The position numbers and the translations under genes were made by a program. Shown here piece by piece: positions 54,801-61,833 of a stretch of 64,000 bases of DNA (the first letter of the stretch is position 1; every line of letters begins with the position of its first letter). Source of the stretch: Neelides folsomi (taxonomy: Eukaryota > Arthropoda > Collembola > Neelipleona > Neelidae); NCBI GenBank assembly GCA_034687125.1, contig JAQGBZ010000082.1:124001-188000 (forward strand), read 5' to 3'. The notes beneath the pieces were generated by a model. That model saw nothing but the letters and a program-made list of their open reading frames with translations. It was not told the DNA's origin and did not search any database.

Positions 54801-55066
54801 ATATTTTTGGATCTCTTTGTGGATTTTATGCATCATTACGTGGGTTTGAAAAGACAACCGACTGGGACTGATTTTAAGCACATTGTTGTACGATACTTTG
54901 TAGCATGAGACTTTTCAAGTCATTTAATGGAAATGTTTCTCCTAATGCTTAATGGGGATTTTTAATGACGATGTTTAAATTAAAGAAAGTTTTTTCTTAC
55001 CCTGGTCAGCGACTCATCGTCCAACTTGGACCTCTTGGCCCCGTTCGTCTCAGCCATATAAGCCAT
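6629..55066 (-). CDS. HNRNPL: hnRNP L (smooth-type) RNA-binding splicing regulator, 15 placed exons
   Basis: The protein binds CA-rich pre-mRNA in the nucleus and controls splicing and 3' processing; this is known for the family. The placed exons join in frame to 565 residues. An N-terminal KRSKLDD basic/acidic patch and a Gln-rich linker come first. RRM2 (about residues 56-135) has ILLFTILNPMYPITT and GADIYSGCCTLKIDFAK. A Gly/Pro-rich linker follows, then RRM3 (about 285-357, VMMVYGL and LFNLFCLYGNVVRVKFL). The LPDGSPSFKDF...KNNRFLNP...ASKNRIQPP connector leads to RRM4 (about 404-490, LHFFNTPP, SERSSSGLIEF, KFPFIMKLCFSSS). All of these are diagnostic of hnRNP L/smooth, not PTB. RRM1 was not found; exons 1 and 2 are in compatible phase without it. 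Exon order runs from 55066 down to 6629. Introns range from 48 bases to 15 kb. The spread-out 5' part is unusual beside the compact neighbours. Confidence 0.92.
6919..6991 (-). CDS. HNRNPL: hnRNP L exon 14, last strand of RRM4, with alternative end
   Basis: The acceptor ends gattttcag. It encodes GGKFPFIMKLCFSSSRNPQN, the end of RRM4. The exon either splices at gtaagg (6918) to exon 15 or, unspliced, reads GAG AAG TAA, with the stop at 6915-6917 inside the donor. Protein length is then 499 instead of 565 residues. Confidence 0.88.
7106..7201 (-). CDS. HNRNPL: hnRNP L exon 13, RRM4
   Basis: The acceptor ends atttacag and the donor is gtaaat. It encodes SERSSSGLIEFEALTEAVEA and NHYPIKST. Confidence 0.94.
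7493..7610 (-). CDS. HNRNPL: hnRNP L exon 12, start of RRM4
   Basis: The acceptor ends tccttag and the donor is gtaaat. It encodes TLHFFNTPPVISEGEMRDVF and IKFFQSKSK. Confidence 0.93.
7803..7953 (-). CDS. HNRNPL: hnRNP L exon 11, RRM3-RRM4 connector
   Basis: The acceptor ends ggggcag and the donor is gtaaac. It encodes YSKQAFLSDV, LPDGSPSFKDF and the invariant KNNRFLNP...ASKNRIQPPTK. Confidence 0.94.
8101..8222 (-). CDS. HNRNPL: hnRNP L exon 10, RRM3
   Basis: The acceptor ends tttcatag and the donor is gtgagt. It encodes VKFLKSKEGCAMVQMGDALS and NFNNTFMFGSKVQLG. Confidence 0.93.
8449..8671 (-). CDS. HNRNPL: hnRNP L exon 9, start of RRM3
   Basis: It is separated from exon 8 by an intron of only 48 bases. 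It carries VMMVYGLTTEKVNAERLFNL and FCLYGNVVR, the RRM3 signature. Upstream is a Gly/Pro linker. It ends in phase 0. Confidence 0.92.
8720..8891 (-). CDS. HNRNPL: hnRNP L exon 8, Gly/Asn-rich linker
   Basis: The acceptor ends ttttaacag and the donor is gtaaat. It encodes GSGMGGMDSMRA, then NGPYDRYENGF and YERYPPER. The RRM2-RRM3 linker of the family is likewise Gly-, Pro- and Tyr-rich. Confidence 0.85.
9984..10061. mobile_element. 78-base fold-back element (mini-MITE)
   Basis: The ends are imperfect inverted repeats: tacaggatgggccatacgt at the left pairs with acttatagcccaccctgta at the right, and both arms continue into an inner ttgc/gcaa match. The centre is AT-rich. Ends of TACAGG.TGG type occur on several DNA transposon families; I cannot assign one. 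Confidence 0.6.
13203..13587. mobile_element. 385-base MITE with 28-base terminal inverted repeats
   Basis: The left end begins tactacccaacaacagtgaa and continues gttggcgc. The right end is its reverse complement with one mismatch. The terminal TA is compatible with TA target duplication, as in Tc1/mariner elements. The interior is AT-rich, codes for nothing, and contains an accgggtgtcccagc word that resembles another transposon end. Confidence 0.75.
13872..13943 (-). CDS. HNRNPL: hnRNP L exon 7, linker
   Basis: The acceptor ends tcaatcccag and the donor is gtgagt. It encodes STKEGRPSPLLQEPRFGTAP. The linker is poorly conserved, but both junction phases fit exons 6 and 8. Confidence 0.82.
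16441..16630. repeat. degenerate tandem repeat with GCG-containing unit
   Basis: Units of roughly 30-45 bases built on aatcaatctaattcc, a gcg or gct core and aaattgt recur about five times with substitutions and small indels. The array directly abuts the palindromic element that begins at 16639. Confidence 0.55.
16639..17020. mobile_element. 382-base palindromic element with 100-base arms
   Basis: The arm 16639-16738 (from tatattctattcagaaaatc) and the arm 16921-17020 are reverse complements with only a handful of mismatches. They flank a 182-base AT-rich centre. There is no open frame. It is a fold-back MITE and, given the arm identity, a fairly recent one. Confidence 0.8.
19627..19684. repeat. 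21-base tandem repeat next to exon 6
   Basis: The unit gaagaaatatttgaaaaaaa plus g is present about 2.7 times. It is preceded by two copies of a gagaattcaaag word. It lies 33 bases inside the intron from the exon 6 donor. Confidence 0.75.
19717..19780 (-). CDS. HNRNPL: hnRNP L exon 6
   Basis: The acceptor ends ctttccag and the donor is gtaaga. It encodes PSKLNVYKNDSESWDYTNPN, the conserved segment directly after RRM2, and leaves one base of a Gly codon. Confidence 0.92.
26327..26332 (-). promoter_or_regulatory. candidate poly(A) signal for the alternative last exon
   Basis: This is a minus-strand AATAAA 22 bases beyond the stop of the candidate exon at 26355-26609. The spacing is typical for a very short 3' UTR, but the hexamer is frequent in AT-rich DNA. 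Confidence 0.3.
26355..26609 (-). CDS. candidate alternative last exon of hnRNP L
   Basis: This GC-rich island lies inside the 9.3 kb intron between exons 5 and 6. After an acceptor ending ctgttacag the frame is open for 84 codons and is in phase 0, the phase exon 5 requires. The peptide starts RSSLTLSRGD, is rich in Pro, His, Asn and Gln (HRHYNQNARENRQPGHQFNN), and stops at 26355-26357. A minus-strand AATAAA lies just past the stop. If used, it would end the protein after RRM2. This is inference; no homology supports it, and the plus strand of the same patch is also open. Confidence 0.35.
   Translation of the reverse strand, partial: RSSLTLSRGDTFTHPPYSPSLIGDEGRISGPPSTRLIHSHRHYNQNARENRQPGHQFNNQADEQFLLPSPLKSHMMRKSWVLHI
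27066..27211. mobile_element. 146-base fold-back element
   Basis: The left end tactctccagacgctgagcc and the right end (reverse complement tactctccagacgccgaacc) form an imperfect palindrome that continues inward through aatgca, gatttgaat and ataattttaat. There is no open frame; it looks like a small MITE. Confidence 0.75.
28000..28155. repeat. tgacaaaat / ataagac repeat cluster
   Basis: Short words ataagac (three copies) and tgacaaaat (about five copies) recur at irregular spacing in an intron. The array is degenerate. Confidence 0.45.
29047..29148 (-). CDS. HNRNPL: hnRNP L exon 5, end of RRM2
   Basis: The acceptor ends tttctag and the donor is gtgaat. These 34 codons in phase 0 contain VEFENVECAKRAKENL and GADIYSGCCTLKIDFAK. 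Confidence 0.93.
30355..30500. repeat. tandem repeat of a gaacctaaatagt-type unit
   Basis: About ten copies of a 12-15 base unit of the form gaacctaa(t)a(g/t)t, with point changes. Confidence 0.7.
32453..32545. repeat. tandem repeat of a cctattcaaaa-type unit
   Basis: Seven or eight copies of a 12-14 base unit of the form ccctattcaaaaa, slightly diverged. Confidence 0.7.
36472..36552 (-). CDS. HNRNPL: hnRNP L exon 4, RRM2 core
   Basis: The acceptor ends ttctctag and the donor is gtgaga. These 27 codons hold DVLHTICSSHGQVFRIVVFK and end GVQAM, matching DVLYTICN...GVQAM of the family. Confidence 0.92.
36731..36800 (-). CDS. HNRNPL: hnRNP L exon 3, first strand of RRM2
   Basis: The acceptor ends aaatttccag and the donor is gtaagt. 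It encodes EESERVNHILLFTILNPMYP and ITT, very close to the RRM2 start of animal hnRNP L. Confidence 0.9.
36801..39955 (-). other. HNRNPL: hnRNP L intron 2 (3.2 kb)
   Basis: This is non-coding DNA. A perfect 9-base inverted repeat (acacatatg, nine-base loop) lies at 37157-37183. The patch 38640-38950 is GC-richer with no credible open product. Confidence 0.5.
39956..40041 (-). CDS. HNRNPL: hnRNP L exon 2, Gln-rich linker before RRM2
   Basis: The acceptor ends ttgttacag and the donor is gtaaaa. The frame fixed by exon 3 reads NHTAQPTQQQQLTSW, an acidic/Gly stretch and RRKR. A second frame, poly-Ala, is also open. It starts in phase 0 and ends with two bases of an Arg codon. Confidence 0.7.
43515..43562. 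repeat. tataataagtat repeat and palindrome
   Basis: Two copies of ataataagtatattataag lie four bases apart and form near-palindromes with themselves. Confidence 0.65.
43930..44030. repeat. tandem repeats of gagttccttaag and ccattgaagttcatatg
   Basis: Two copies of aagagttccttaaga are followed by three diverged copies of a unit built on aaatccattgaagttcatat. Confidence 0.6.
46715..46865. repeat. tandem repeat of an aaggatcatttaaa-type unit
   Basis: About nine diverged copies of (a)aggat(c/t)atttaaa, some with longer spacers. Confidence 0.65.
50715..50812. repeat. atccatat simple repeat
   Basis: The word atccatat(a) recurs about nine times with interruptions. Confidence 0.65.
51880..51910. 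repeat. (TA)n with flanking tactgtata inverted ends
   Basis: A TA run of about 12-14 bases is flanked by tactgtatat on both sides. Confidence 0.7.
52685..52815. repeat. ataatagtggaat direct and inverted repeats
   Basis: Copies of ataatagtggaatta and related ataatag words are mixed with the inverse attccattata, so the stretch can fold. Confidence 0.5.
55001..55066 (-). CDS. HNRNPL: hnRNP L exon 1 (start codon)
   Basis: The ATG is at 55064-55066, with a second in-frame ATG three codons on. The 22 codons include GAKRSKLDDESLTR, a typical basic/acidic N-terminus of hnRNP L proteins, and end at a strong donor (AGG|gtaagaa) in phase 0. Homology is short, so this exon rests mainly on motif, donor and strand. 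Confidence 0.65.
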
Positions 55067-55275
55067 CGATGGGAGTTGTGGTGGGCGCTAAGTGTTCCCA
55101 AACACTTGCCTGGGTTCCTTCACAAAGGAGAAGGAACGAGATAATTAGCACGGATTACACGACAATTCGCAATTGGCATTACGCGGACGAAAAATATAAA
55201 AACTTGGACAATAAAATGTTTTTTTTCTTCCACACGTCATCCATAAAGATCGTTGATTTTTTTGGCATTTAAGGC

Positions 55276-55293
55276 GTCGTTTAGTCAAACGAC
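55276..55293. other. perfect 7-bp stem-loop in the hnRNP L 5' flank
   Basis: gtcgttt and aaacgac enclose the loop agtc. It lies about 210-228 bases above the hnRNP L ATG, in probable 5' UTR or proximal promoter. Confidence 0.5.
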
Positions 55294-57104
55294 CCACTCG
55301 GAATGAAAACTCATTTAAAACATCATTTAAAACATTGTGTTCTTCACTCGTCCAACACGAGGAGTCGAAAGAATAAAACTCGTCTCGGAAAAAGAAAGCG
55401 AGGGGAATTAAAATTGCGTGGGTTGTAAGAGGAGAAAAACAAGGTGGAATTAAAAAAAGAACACGAGGACACAAAACAAGAAGAAATGAAAATGAAAATT
55501 ACTTAACAATGTGAAAACAAGTGTCGGAGTCTTCCTTTTAATTTCAATGGGAAAAACACAAGTTGTGGTGTTGGTGGTTTTATATTACATATATAAAAAG
55601 ATGGCCAGGTAAATGGCAAAGGTAAATGATGAGTCACCTCCTGCTTGGGAACTTGCTACTTTCAATAATCCCCCTAATAATTAAATCAACAAAGGGGAAT
55701 TAAAGATGTTGAAAAAAACTACAATAGGGAATTAGAACACAATTTTTAAATATCATAATGATACTAAAAAATGTAACTGTCTTTTTGAGTCAATTGCACT
55801 TAAGTGGAGGGAGTTTGGAAAAAAAAGTGAAAATTAATGCAACTCAACATCGACTGTGGATTTAATGTGGATTTGGATTTAATGTGGATGGAAGTGATTG
55901 ATCTTGTATTTTATTGGATTTGAATGTTAAAGATCCTGCTCCGGCCGGCGTGCCGTGCTACTTGTGCAAAAAAATAATGTTATCTTCTTGTATAGAGAAA
56001 TATAAAAAATTCCTTTTGCCCTGCATATCTTTCCTTTTCAGAAGACGAGACGAGTTTTGTGATTTTACAAGGGAAGGATTGGGGAAGGATTTCCCTATTA
56101 TTTTCCTTAGTAAGTCAAGAACAAGATTTTAAAGGAAGAAGTCAGTCACTGTGATAATAGGGAGAACGTGAGATAAAAACTCGAATCAATTCAAGATGTG
56201 ACAATGAAAATGAGACTGAGGAGAAAAAAATAATTAAGTTGGGTTGAAAGAGAAATAAAACTCTTTGAGTCACTTTTGAATAAAAAAGGGTTTTGTGAGT
56301 TTGCACAAATGGATCTATTCTTGCGAATACAATTATGTTCCTACAATCATAAAGAAACCCTATCAAACTATCAATCTAATTCGCACACTTTGTCATAAGA
56401 TAACTTTTATTAATAAAAATTAGCTAAATTAAACTGTATAAAGAATCCTTCACATCATGCCATAAGAAATTTATCCTATTTTTATTTAGTTCAATATTAT
56501 TAAGATAAAACATTAATTAAAAATATTATTCAACATTGAAGAAAAATTAAATTTTTTTCTCATTTTAGCTATGTAAATAAAACTGTAATTATTTAAGTAA
56601 CAACCCATTTATTTTTAAATGTCATAATCGTGGAAGATCAACGTGACTTACTCTCGACTTAACGTTTTTAAATGTGATTAAGAAATTAAGTGCAGCATTT
56701 AAAATTATGTTACTATTATATATTTGTTAATTATGTTACTAATATAATTTGTTAAAAAATATTTGTTAATGTGTGTGTACCAAAAGTGTGTTGTTCGTGA
56801 GTTGGTTGATAATTGCTGATTTACAAATTGTCGAATTGAGTTGTTGAATTGATTTAACTGATGTAGATGTTATTTAAAATTGAACGTTGCGACAATTGTC
56901 GTGTCGTAATATTTAAAGTGTTTGTTTCGTGTCTGGTGAAGAAGGAGAGTTTGAGATTGAGAGTTGTCTTTGTTCGCAGGTTGGAGTTAATCTCAATTAA
57001 GTTTTACCATGAGGGGTTGAAGGTGGGGAAGAATGGGAGAGATCCAAACTCCTCTGCGTTCCTGACAGAATAAACCCAATTTACCAAACGAGGGGATTTG
57101 TGTG

Positions 57105-57255
57105 GGGAAAGGGCCGCCACCCGCCTCCCCCTCGTCGACCCCTCGCCCTCAGCCCTAACAGATCTCCACAGATCTGCCAATTTACACATTCGTTTTTCGC
57201 ATGTTCGCCGATATCTCCCAACCACCTTTGAACAGATATTCGCCAAACTACACAG
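57105..57255 (+). other. probable untranslated first exon of IMPACT
   Basis: A GC-rich stretch ends in cacag|gtaaaa, a good donor on the plus strand. The next good acceptor in line is at 59267-59269, directly before the IMPACT start codon. Joined to that exon, the frame of the IMPACT ATG meets a stop within the last 27 bases of this exon, so it would be 5' UTR. The 5' boundary is a guess. Confidence 0.4.
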
Positions 57256-59269
57256 GTAAAACATTGGAACCATTAATTACTCTTTTACTCCATCTGGACC
57301 TTTAACCCATCAATTTATTAAATTATTAATTAAAATTTAAACTGGAATTGGAATTGTTCCCTGGTCTAACATTAAGTCTTTTGCAATATTTGCAAACGCA
57401 CTCGAACCATTATAATATGTAGTTCATTGGGCTCTGACATTGCTAAATATGTGTATTGTATTAGAATTGGGAATTCCACCTGGTGTTATTATTCAATAGT
57501 CTTCTTCAATTGTGTGACTTTTGAATGCATAATACGTAATAATAATTATATTCACAATTGCCAATTCTCAATTGCACTCCTGGGTTTAGCATTTACTCAT
57601 TCTCCATTTGGCACACACATATTGTATCAGTATATTGTACATTCATATTAAACATTATATTATATAAGCATTGTACTTTGACTTTAAGTGATTTGAAGGC
57701 TTGAACTCAAAATCGAGTTTTAATACTTTGCATTTAACTAATGAACTGGCCTTAACGGTTCTTGTATTTTTTAAATTCCAACGACTGCAGCTCATTATTT
57801 ATCCTCATGTTTATGATTATGATTAATAATTAGTTATTAAGCCGATCCCCACAGGTCCATCACAAGTTTCACGAGCATCAATTACACGACACACATCATA
57901 AGAATCGTAAGGCTGTGGATGAATAAATATGGGCTTCTTCTCTCTTACAGAGTGGATCTTGAAAAGATCTCTCACGAGGGAGAGAGATGAGATGGATGTG
58001 ATATGTGTTTAAGGAAAGACCTTGTGCCGACGAGAGATGCTGATGCTGAGATGAATCCCCATTTGAGATCCTCATTATGGGTTCAAACGAGTCTCAAATT
58101 GTTCCGAGATTCGTCTTGAGACTGTTCAGGGTCAAAGTGTCATATGATCATCTTGTGTTTATTTTAGATGTAATGGAGATCTTAAATATACTACATAAAT
58201 TGCCGAGAAGAAAAATACATCTTTGTTCTTATTTATAAAAATAATTTTTTTTCACTAGCCATTAAATGGTTTATCATTTTTGTTTTACATAGACGAATTT
58301 ATAATAAAGCTAATTGAGTTTATTATATCAGTGGATTTTTCAATCTATTACACATAATTTCTTAATTTTATTAATATTTAATTATTATTATTCCTGATCG
58401 GTTTTTTATTAATTTTAATTTATAATAATTATTAATTAGAATCAAAAGTATTTTAATTTTAATAACTTTAATTTTAAATTAATATACTTTTATTTTTATT
58501 GGTGTAAATGCGTTATGAGTTATTATTATGAGCTTTGTGATTTGAATCAAAGACAGTTCAATTAAAAGGCCACATGCCGTCCATTGTCTCAATTTGCTAT
58601 CAGATTAAAATGATAAGATAACATTTTTACACACACACTCACGCACGTAACATATAATTTCTCCCTTATGGGTAGCATTTATTATTCGCTCTATATCACT
58701 ATGTCCAACATGAGTTTTTTTATCGAATGTTCGCTTGGATGATTTTTTGACATTTGTGAGTTGGTAAATAAATATGGATTTTGTTCTCGCATGATTTCTT
58801 GTCATGTAAATTGGCGTATTGGACAATCTCAGAACAGAGAAAAACAATTAATCAGAATCATCGATTGGGTGGACGAGAATAATCTTTTGTGCTTCATGGG
58901 AGAAATAATGATTCCTGGGAGCGTGACGTAAATGGAAAAACCCGTTCGGGGTTTTCGAACCCGAAAGAGCCATCTTACTCCCGAGAAATGCAAGTTACCC
59001 GGTTCGGAATTTCTCCTAGATAGAGGGAAGTAAAATAAGATTTTCCAACATTATTCTTCTCATATCGAACCTTATTCATAAATTCATATTGAAAAAACGT
59101 TCGATGATTCGTTTAATAATCAATTTGGATAAAGCCATTTAGTTAAAATTGTAATCTTTAAAATAAAAAAATTGGTGGAATTTATTGGACAGTTCATTCT
59201 GGGTTCGAGTACTAATAAAATGAAAATATTTGCATAAGTGAAGAAATAAAATAAATGATCCATTTGCAG
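57256..59269 (+). other. probable first intron of IMPACT
   Basis: Mostly AT-rich DNA. The exception is a GC-richer patch at 58860-59040 that carries a strong hairpin (58945-58965). I see no coding exon. Confidence 0.4.
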
Positions 59270-59290
59270 GTCTCAAGTGGAACGAATCCA

Positions 59291-59335
59291 ATGACATCAC
59301 TCGTGATGGAGAAAGAAGACAACTCAGGGAGTCAA
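59291..59335 (+). CDS. IMPACT: IMPACT coding exon 1
   Basis: The exon begins at 59270 after catttgcag; the ATG at 59291 opens 15 codons (MTSLVMEKEDNSGSQ). The donor is gtaagt, phase 0. There is little conservation, so the start rests on frame. Confidence 0.75.
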
Positions 59336-61410
59336 GTAAGTCTTCCGACTCCGACTACTTTCGGATCGTTTGAACCTCCTAAAACTTCCCAATTCTTCCC
59401 CAAACTTTCTTTTAAATGAGAAAAAAACCACTTTTGAACCAATAAAAGCCATACAATGGCCAAAGGTAATGGGAATTGCGAATGGATGGTTTCAACCTGA
59501 GAAAAGTTTCCAAAGACTTCAAAGGTTTCTTTATCTAACAATACGAGAGAAAAAACCATTTATTTAAGTAAAGAGCCAATTGAATAAAAACAGCCAATTG
59601 AGCCAATTGATCTTTTTATCATTATTTATTTTATTAAAATAAAAAGGTAAAAGTTAACAGTTTACTCCGGTAATGATTTTAATAAAAAATTTTAATGAAT
59701 GAAAATAACGAAAAAAAGTAAATTTTTATAATTATATTTTAAAAATTAAGTATAATTATAAAAATTAAATATTCATTCATTTTGTTAATTAGAGTGATGA
59801 ACTCGAAGCACTTTGGTCAATCTACGGCAATGATTTCAATCTCGAGGGCGAAAAAACTTTCAGCATTCTCATCCACATTGGAGATGCTGAAGGGGAAGAA
59901 GCAACTTTGATCGTTTCTTTTGTTCCAACTTATCCTTCGTCATCTCCGCCAATTTATGAGCTTTCAATTCCTTGGATGCGCGGACCCGAAAAAGCCGCCT
60001 TGATGGACACTTTGGACAAACTTTATCAGTAAAAGCCTTAAAGCTTATTTTAAATTTAATCCGATACTTTTTCTCCAATTTTCAAAATGACAGTTGATGT
60101 TTGACAAATTGTAGTTTTATTTATTATATTAAACACGGACCTGAAGTTTTAAGTCTACTAAGAAAATATTACCAATAAAACTATAATATTATAATAAAAT
60201 TATAATATTATTTATAATTTTTAATTAAATGGTTTTTTGATTCTTTTGAATTTAAATATTATAATGTATAATTTAGAATATTTAATTACAATTACCTAAA
60301 TATGTTTTTTTTATTTTTTAGGGATAAACCTGGAGAAAGTATTGTGTATACGTGGGTTGAGAAAATAAGGGAAATTCTTTACTCCAAACGTCCGAATTCC
60401 TTTGATCCTCCTTTGCCTTCATCTCCCCCGCTCTCTCCGGTGAATTGGGAAAGGAAGGAAGAGGAATTTCATCTCCCTGACATTGTGACAGGGGAAGCTT
60501 TGACAGATCGAAAGTCGACATTTCAAGCTCACCTTGCTCCTGTCAACTCAATGAAGGAAGTCAAGTGAGTCGGAATCAAATATCAAATTACACTCATTCC
60601 ACCTAATGCATGAGAAATTCTACCTCATACTCTTTTAACATTAATGGACTTTCGGCATTTTCGTAATCGTTATACTTATTAACTACATTAACTACATAAA
60701 TAGATACTAAATAACTATGTTTAATATTTGCTAAGCGTTTTGGCATTTTATGTATTTCGATCATGTATTTAAGTATTGATTTTTCGTTTATAAAAAGAAG
60801 TTTCTTTTATAAAGTTCCTTCATGTTTTATTTTTATTTAAAGAGGCGGAGAAGAGGAAACTGAAATGTTGATTTTCCACTTTATGTATGTACTCCATACA
60901 TGACTTCAATTTTTCTTCTCTCATCTTATTCAATGCAAATATTCAAAGTTTTATAATGCTATTTGCATTTTAATATTCTAAATACATTTTACATACATTT
61001 TAGTTATTAATTGCTTATTTAATGGTTTTATAAATGATTGCAGCAATTAACTTAAAAGTTTAATGAATATTAATACTTTATTTTAATATTTTATTTGATT
61101 TTGAGGGATTTGGAAAGTTGAATTTTTTCAGAAGGAAATTTTCCAATATCATAAATTGGGTATCATAAATTATAAATTTGAACCTTTTAGGAATGTTTGG
61201 AATGTGTTGAACTAAATAAATAAAAATTCGGAAATTTTCAGGTTGATTATGAGTGAATTGAAAAAGAGCAGAAAAATTGGTTCAGCGACACATAACATGT
61301 TCGCTTATCGGTTCTCTGAAGTTTCTCCTGATGGACAAGAGAAATGGTTGGAGGATTATGAAGATGATGGCGAACATCATGCGGGTGGAAGGCTCTTGCA
61401 CTTATTAAAG
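59291..61410 (+). CDS. IMPACT: IMPACT homolog, RWD plus start of IMPACT domain (3' end outside window)
   Basis: IMPACT binds the translational activator GCN1 and so restrains activation of the eIF2-alpha kinase GCN2 in the cytoplasm; this is known from yeast Yih1 and mouse IMPACT. The exons 59291-59335, 59793-60028, 60322-60564 and 61242-61410 give 231 residues. The RWD domain (about 15-115) begins SDELEALWSIYGNDF and contains the YPSSSPPIYEL motif, then ESIVYTWVEKIREIL. A Pro/Ser linker follows. The IMPACT/UPF0029 domain starts near residue 150 with ALTDRKSTFQAHLAPV and runs through ATHNMFAYRF and DDGEHHAGGRLLHLLK. The remaining conserved part (SRWYGG...GPDRF in the family) is missing and must lie right of the window. 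The ATG at 59291 was chosen because it is the first in frame after the acceptor; a second Met lies five codons on. Confidence 0.9.
59793..60028 (+). CDS. IMPACT: IMPACT coding exon 2, RWD domain
   Basis: The acceptor ends gttaattag and the donor is gtaaaa. It encodes SDELEALWSIYGNDF, then PTYPSSSPPIYELSIPWMRG and ends in LDKLY plus two bases of Gln. Confidence 0.93.
60322..60564 (+). CDS. IMPACT: IMPACT coding exon 3
   Basis: The acceptor ends atttttag and the donor is gtgagt. It encodes DKPGESIVYTWVEKIREIL, a Pro/Ser linker and ALTDRKSTFQAHLAPV. Confidence 0.94.
60565..61241 (+). other. IMPACT: IMPACT intron between coding exons 3 and 4
   Basis: AT-rich, no open frame and no recognisable element. 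Confidence 0.7.
61242..61410 (+). CDS. IMPACT: IMPACT coding exon 4
   Basis: The acceptor ends aaattttcag and the donor is gtacac. It encodes KKSRKIGSATHNMFAYRF and DDGEHHAGGRLLHLLK, in phase 0 at the end. Confidence 0.94.
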
Positions 61411-61833
61411 GTACACAATTGCAAAATCAATATTATAATTGATAGCCCTTTTATGCATAAAAGGAAAAAAATTTTATGTAGAGTATTTACAGGTTTCATA
61501 AATTACAATAATTATATGATCTACAGAATAAGAATTTGTAAAATATAGCCAGGTGTTTTTTATATTCCCAAGTAGAAATTGGTAAAGGGGGATTGATGAC
61601 TAAACTTATTATAACCATTACATATTTGATGGTTTTATTATGGTTTTGTCCAACGGCCCAGTACGGGACGAATGCTGGCTGTACCGGTGATATATTGGCG
61701 TTTGATGGTTTACCAGTATACTAAATGAATGTAACTTGTATTAAACCTTAGTTAACCATTATTATATGCTTCCGAATTGAATTACAGAATATAGTCAACA
61801 ATGAGAAATAAATGCTCATGGGTAAAATGATAA

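Larger units (their letters stand above)
40042..55000 (-). other. HNRNPL: hnRNP L intron 1 region (15 kb); RRM1 exons expected here but not found
   Basis: In other animals exons for RRM1 would lie between exons 1 and 2. I looked on the minus strand for splice-bounded open stretches with RRM1 motifs and found none. The stretch holds several degenerate tandem repeats and many copies of tatggtata-like words. An orphan 76-codon frame lies at 43284-43511. Confidence 0.45.
55067..57255. promoter_or_regulatory. head-to-head promoter region of hnRNP L and IMPACT
   Basis: This holds the 5' flank of hnRNP L (minus) and the upstream flank plus likely first exon of IMPACT (plus). The first 400 bases above the hnRNP L ATG are richer in G+C and contain several upstream ATGs and a perfect hairpin (55276-55293), so they probably include the 5' UTR. 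The middle (55500-56900) is AT-rich with no clear TATA box that I can single out. An upstream open frame of 109 codons (55145-55474, minus) would be a uORF if transcription starts that far out. Confidence 0.4.

Noticed and set aside
57004-57273. 89-codon minus-strand frame over the probable IMPACT first exon
   Set aside because: It is the shadow of a GC-rich leader; the strong splice donor is on the plus strand and the peptide is unrecognised.
58921-59035. tRNA-like GGTTCGA T-arm words in a GC-rich patch
   Set aside because: The hairpin is a TTCG tetraloop, not a 7-base T-loop, and no acceptor stem or anticodon arm can be drawn around it.
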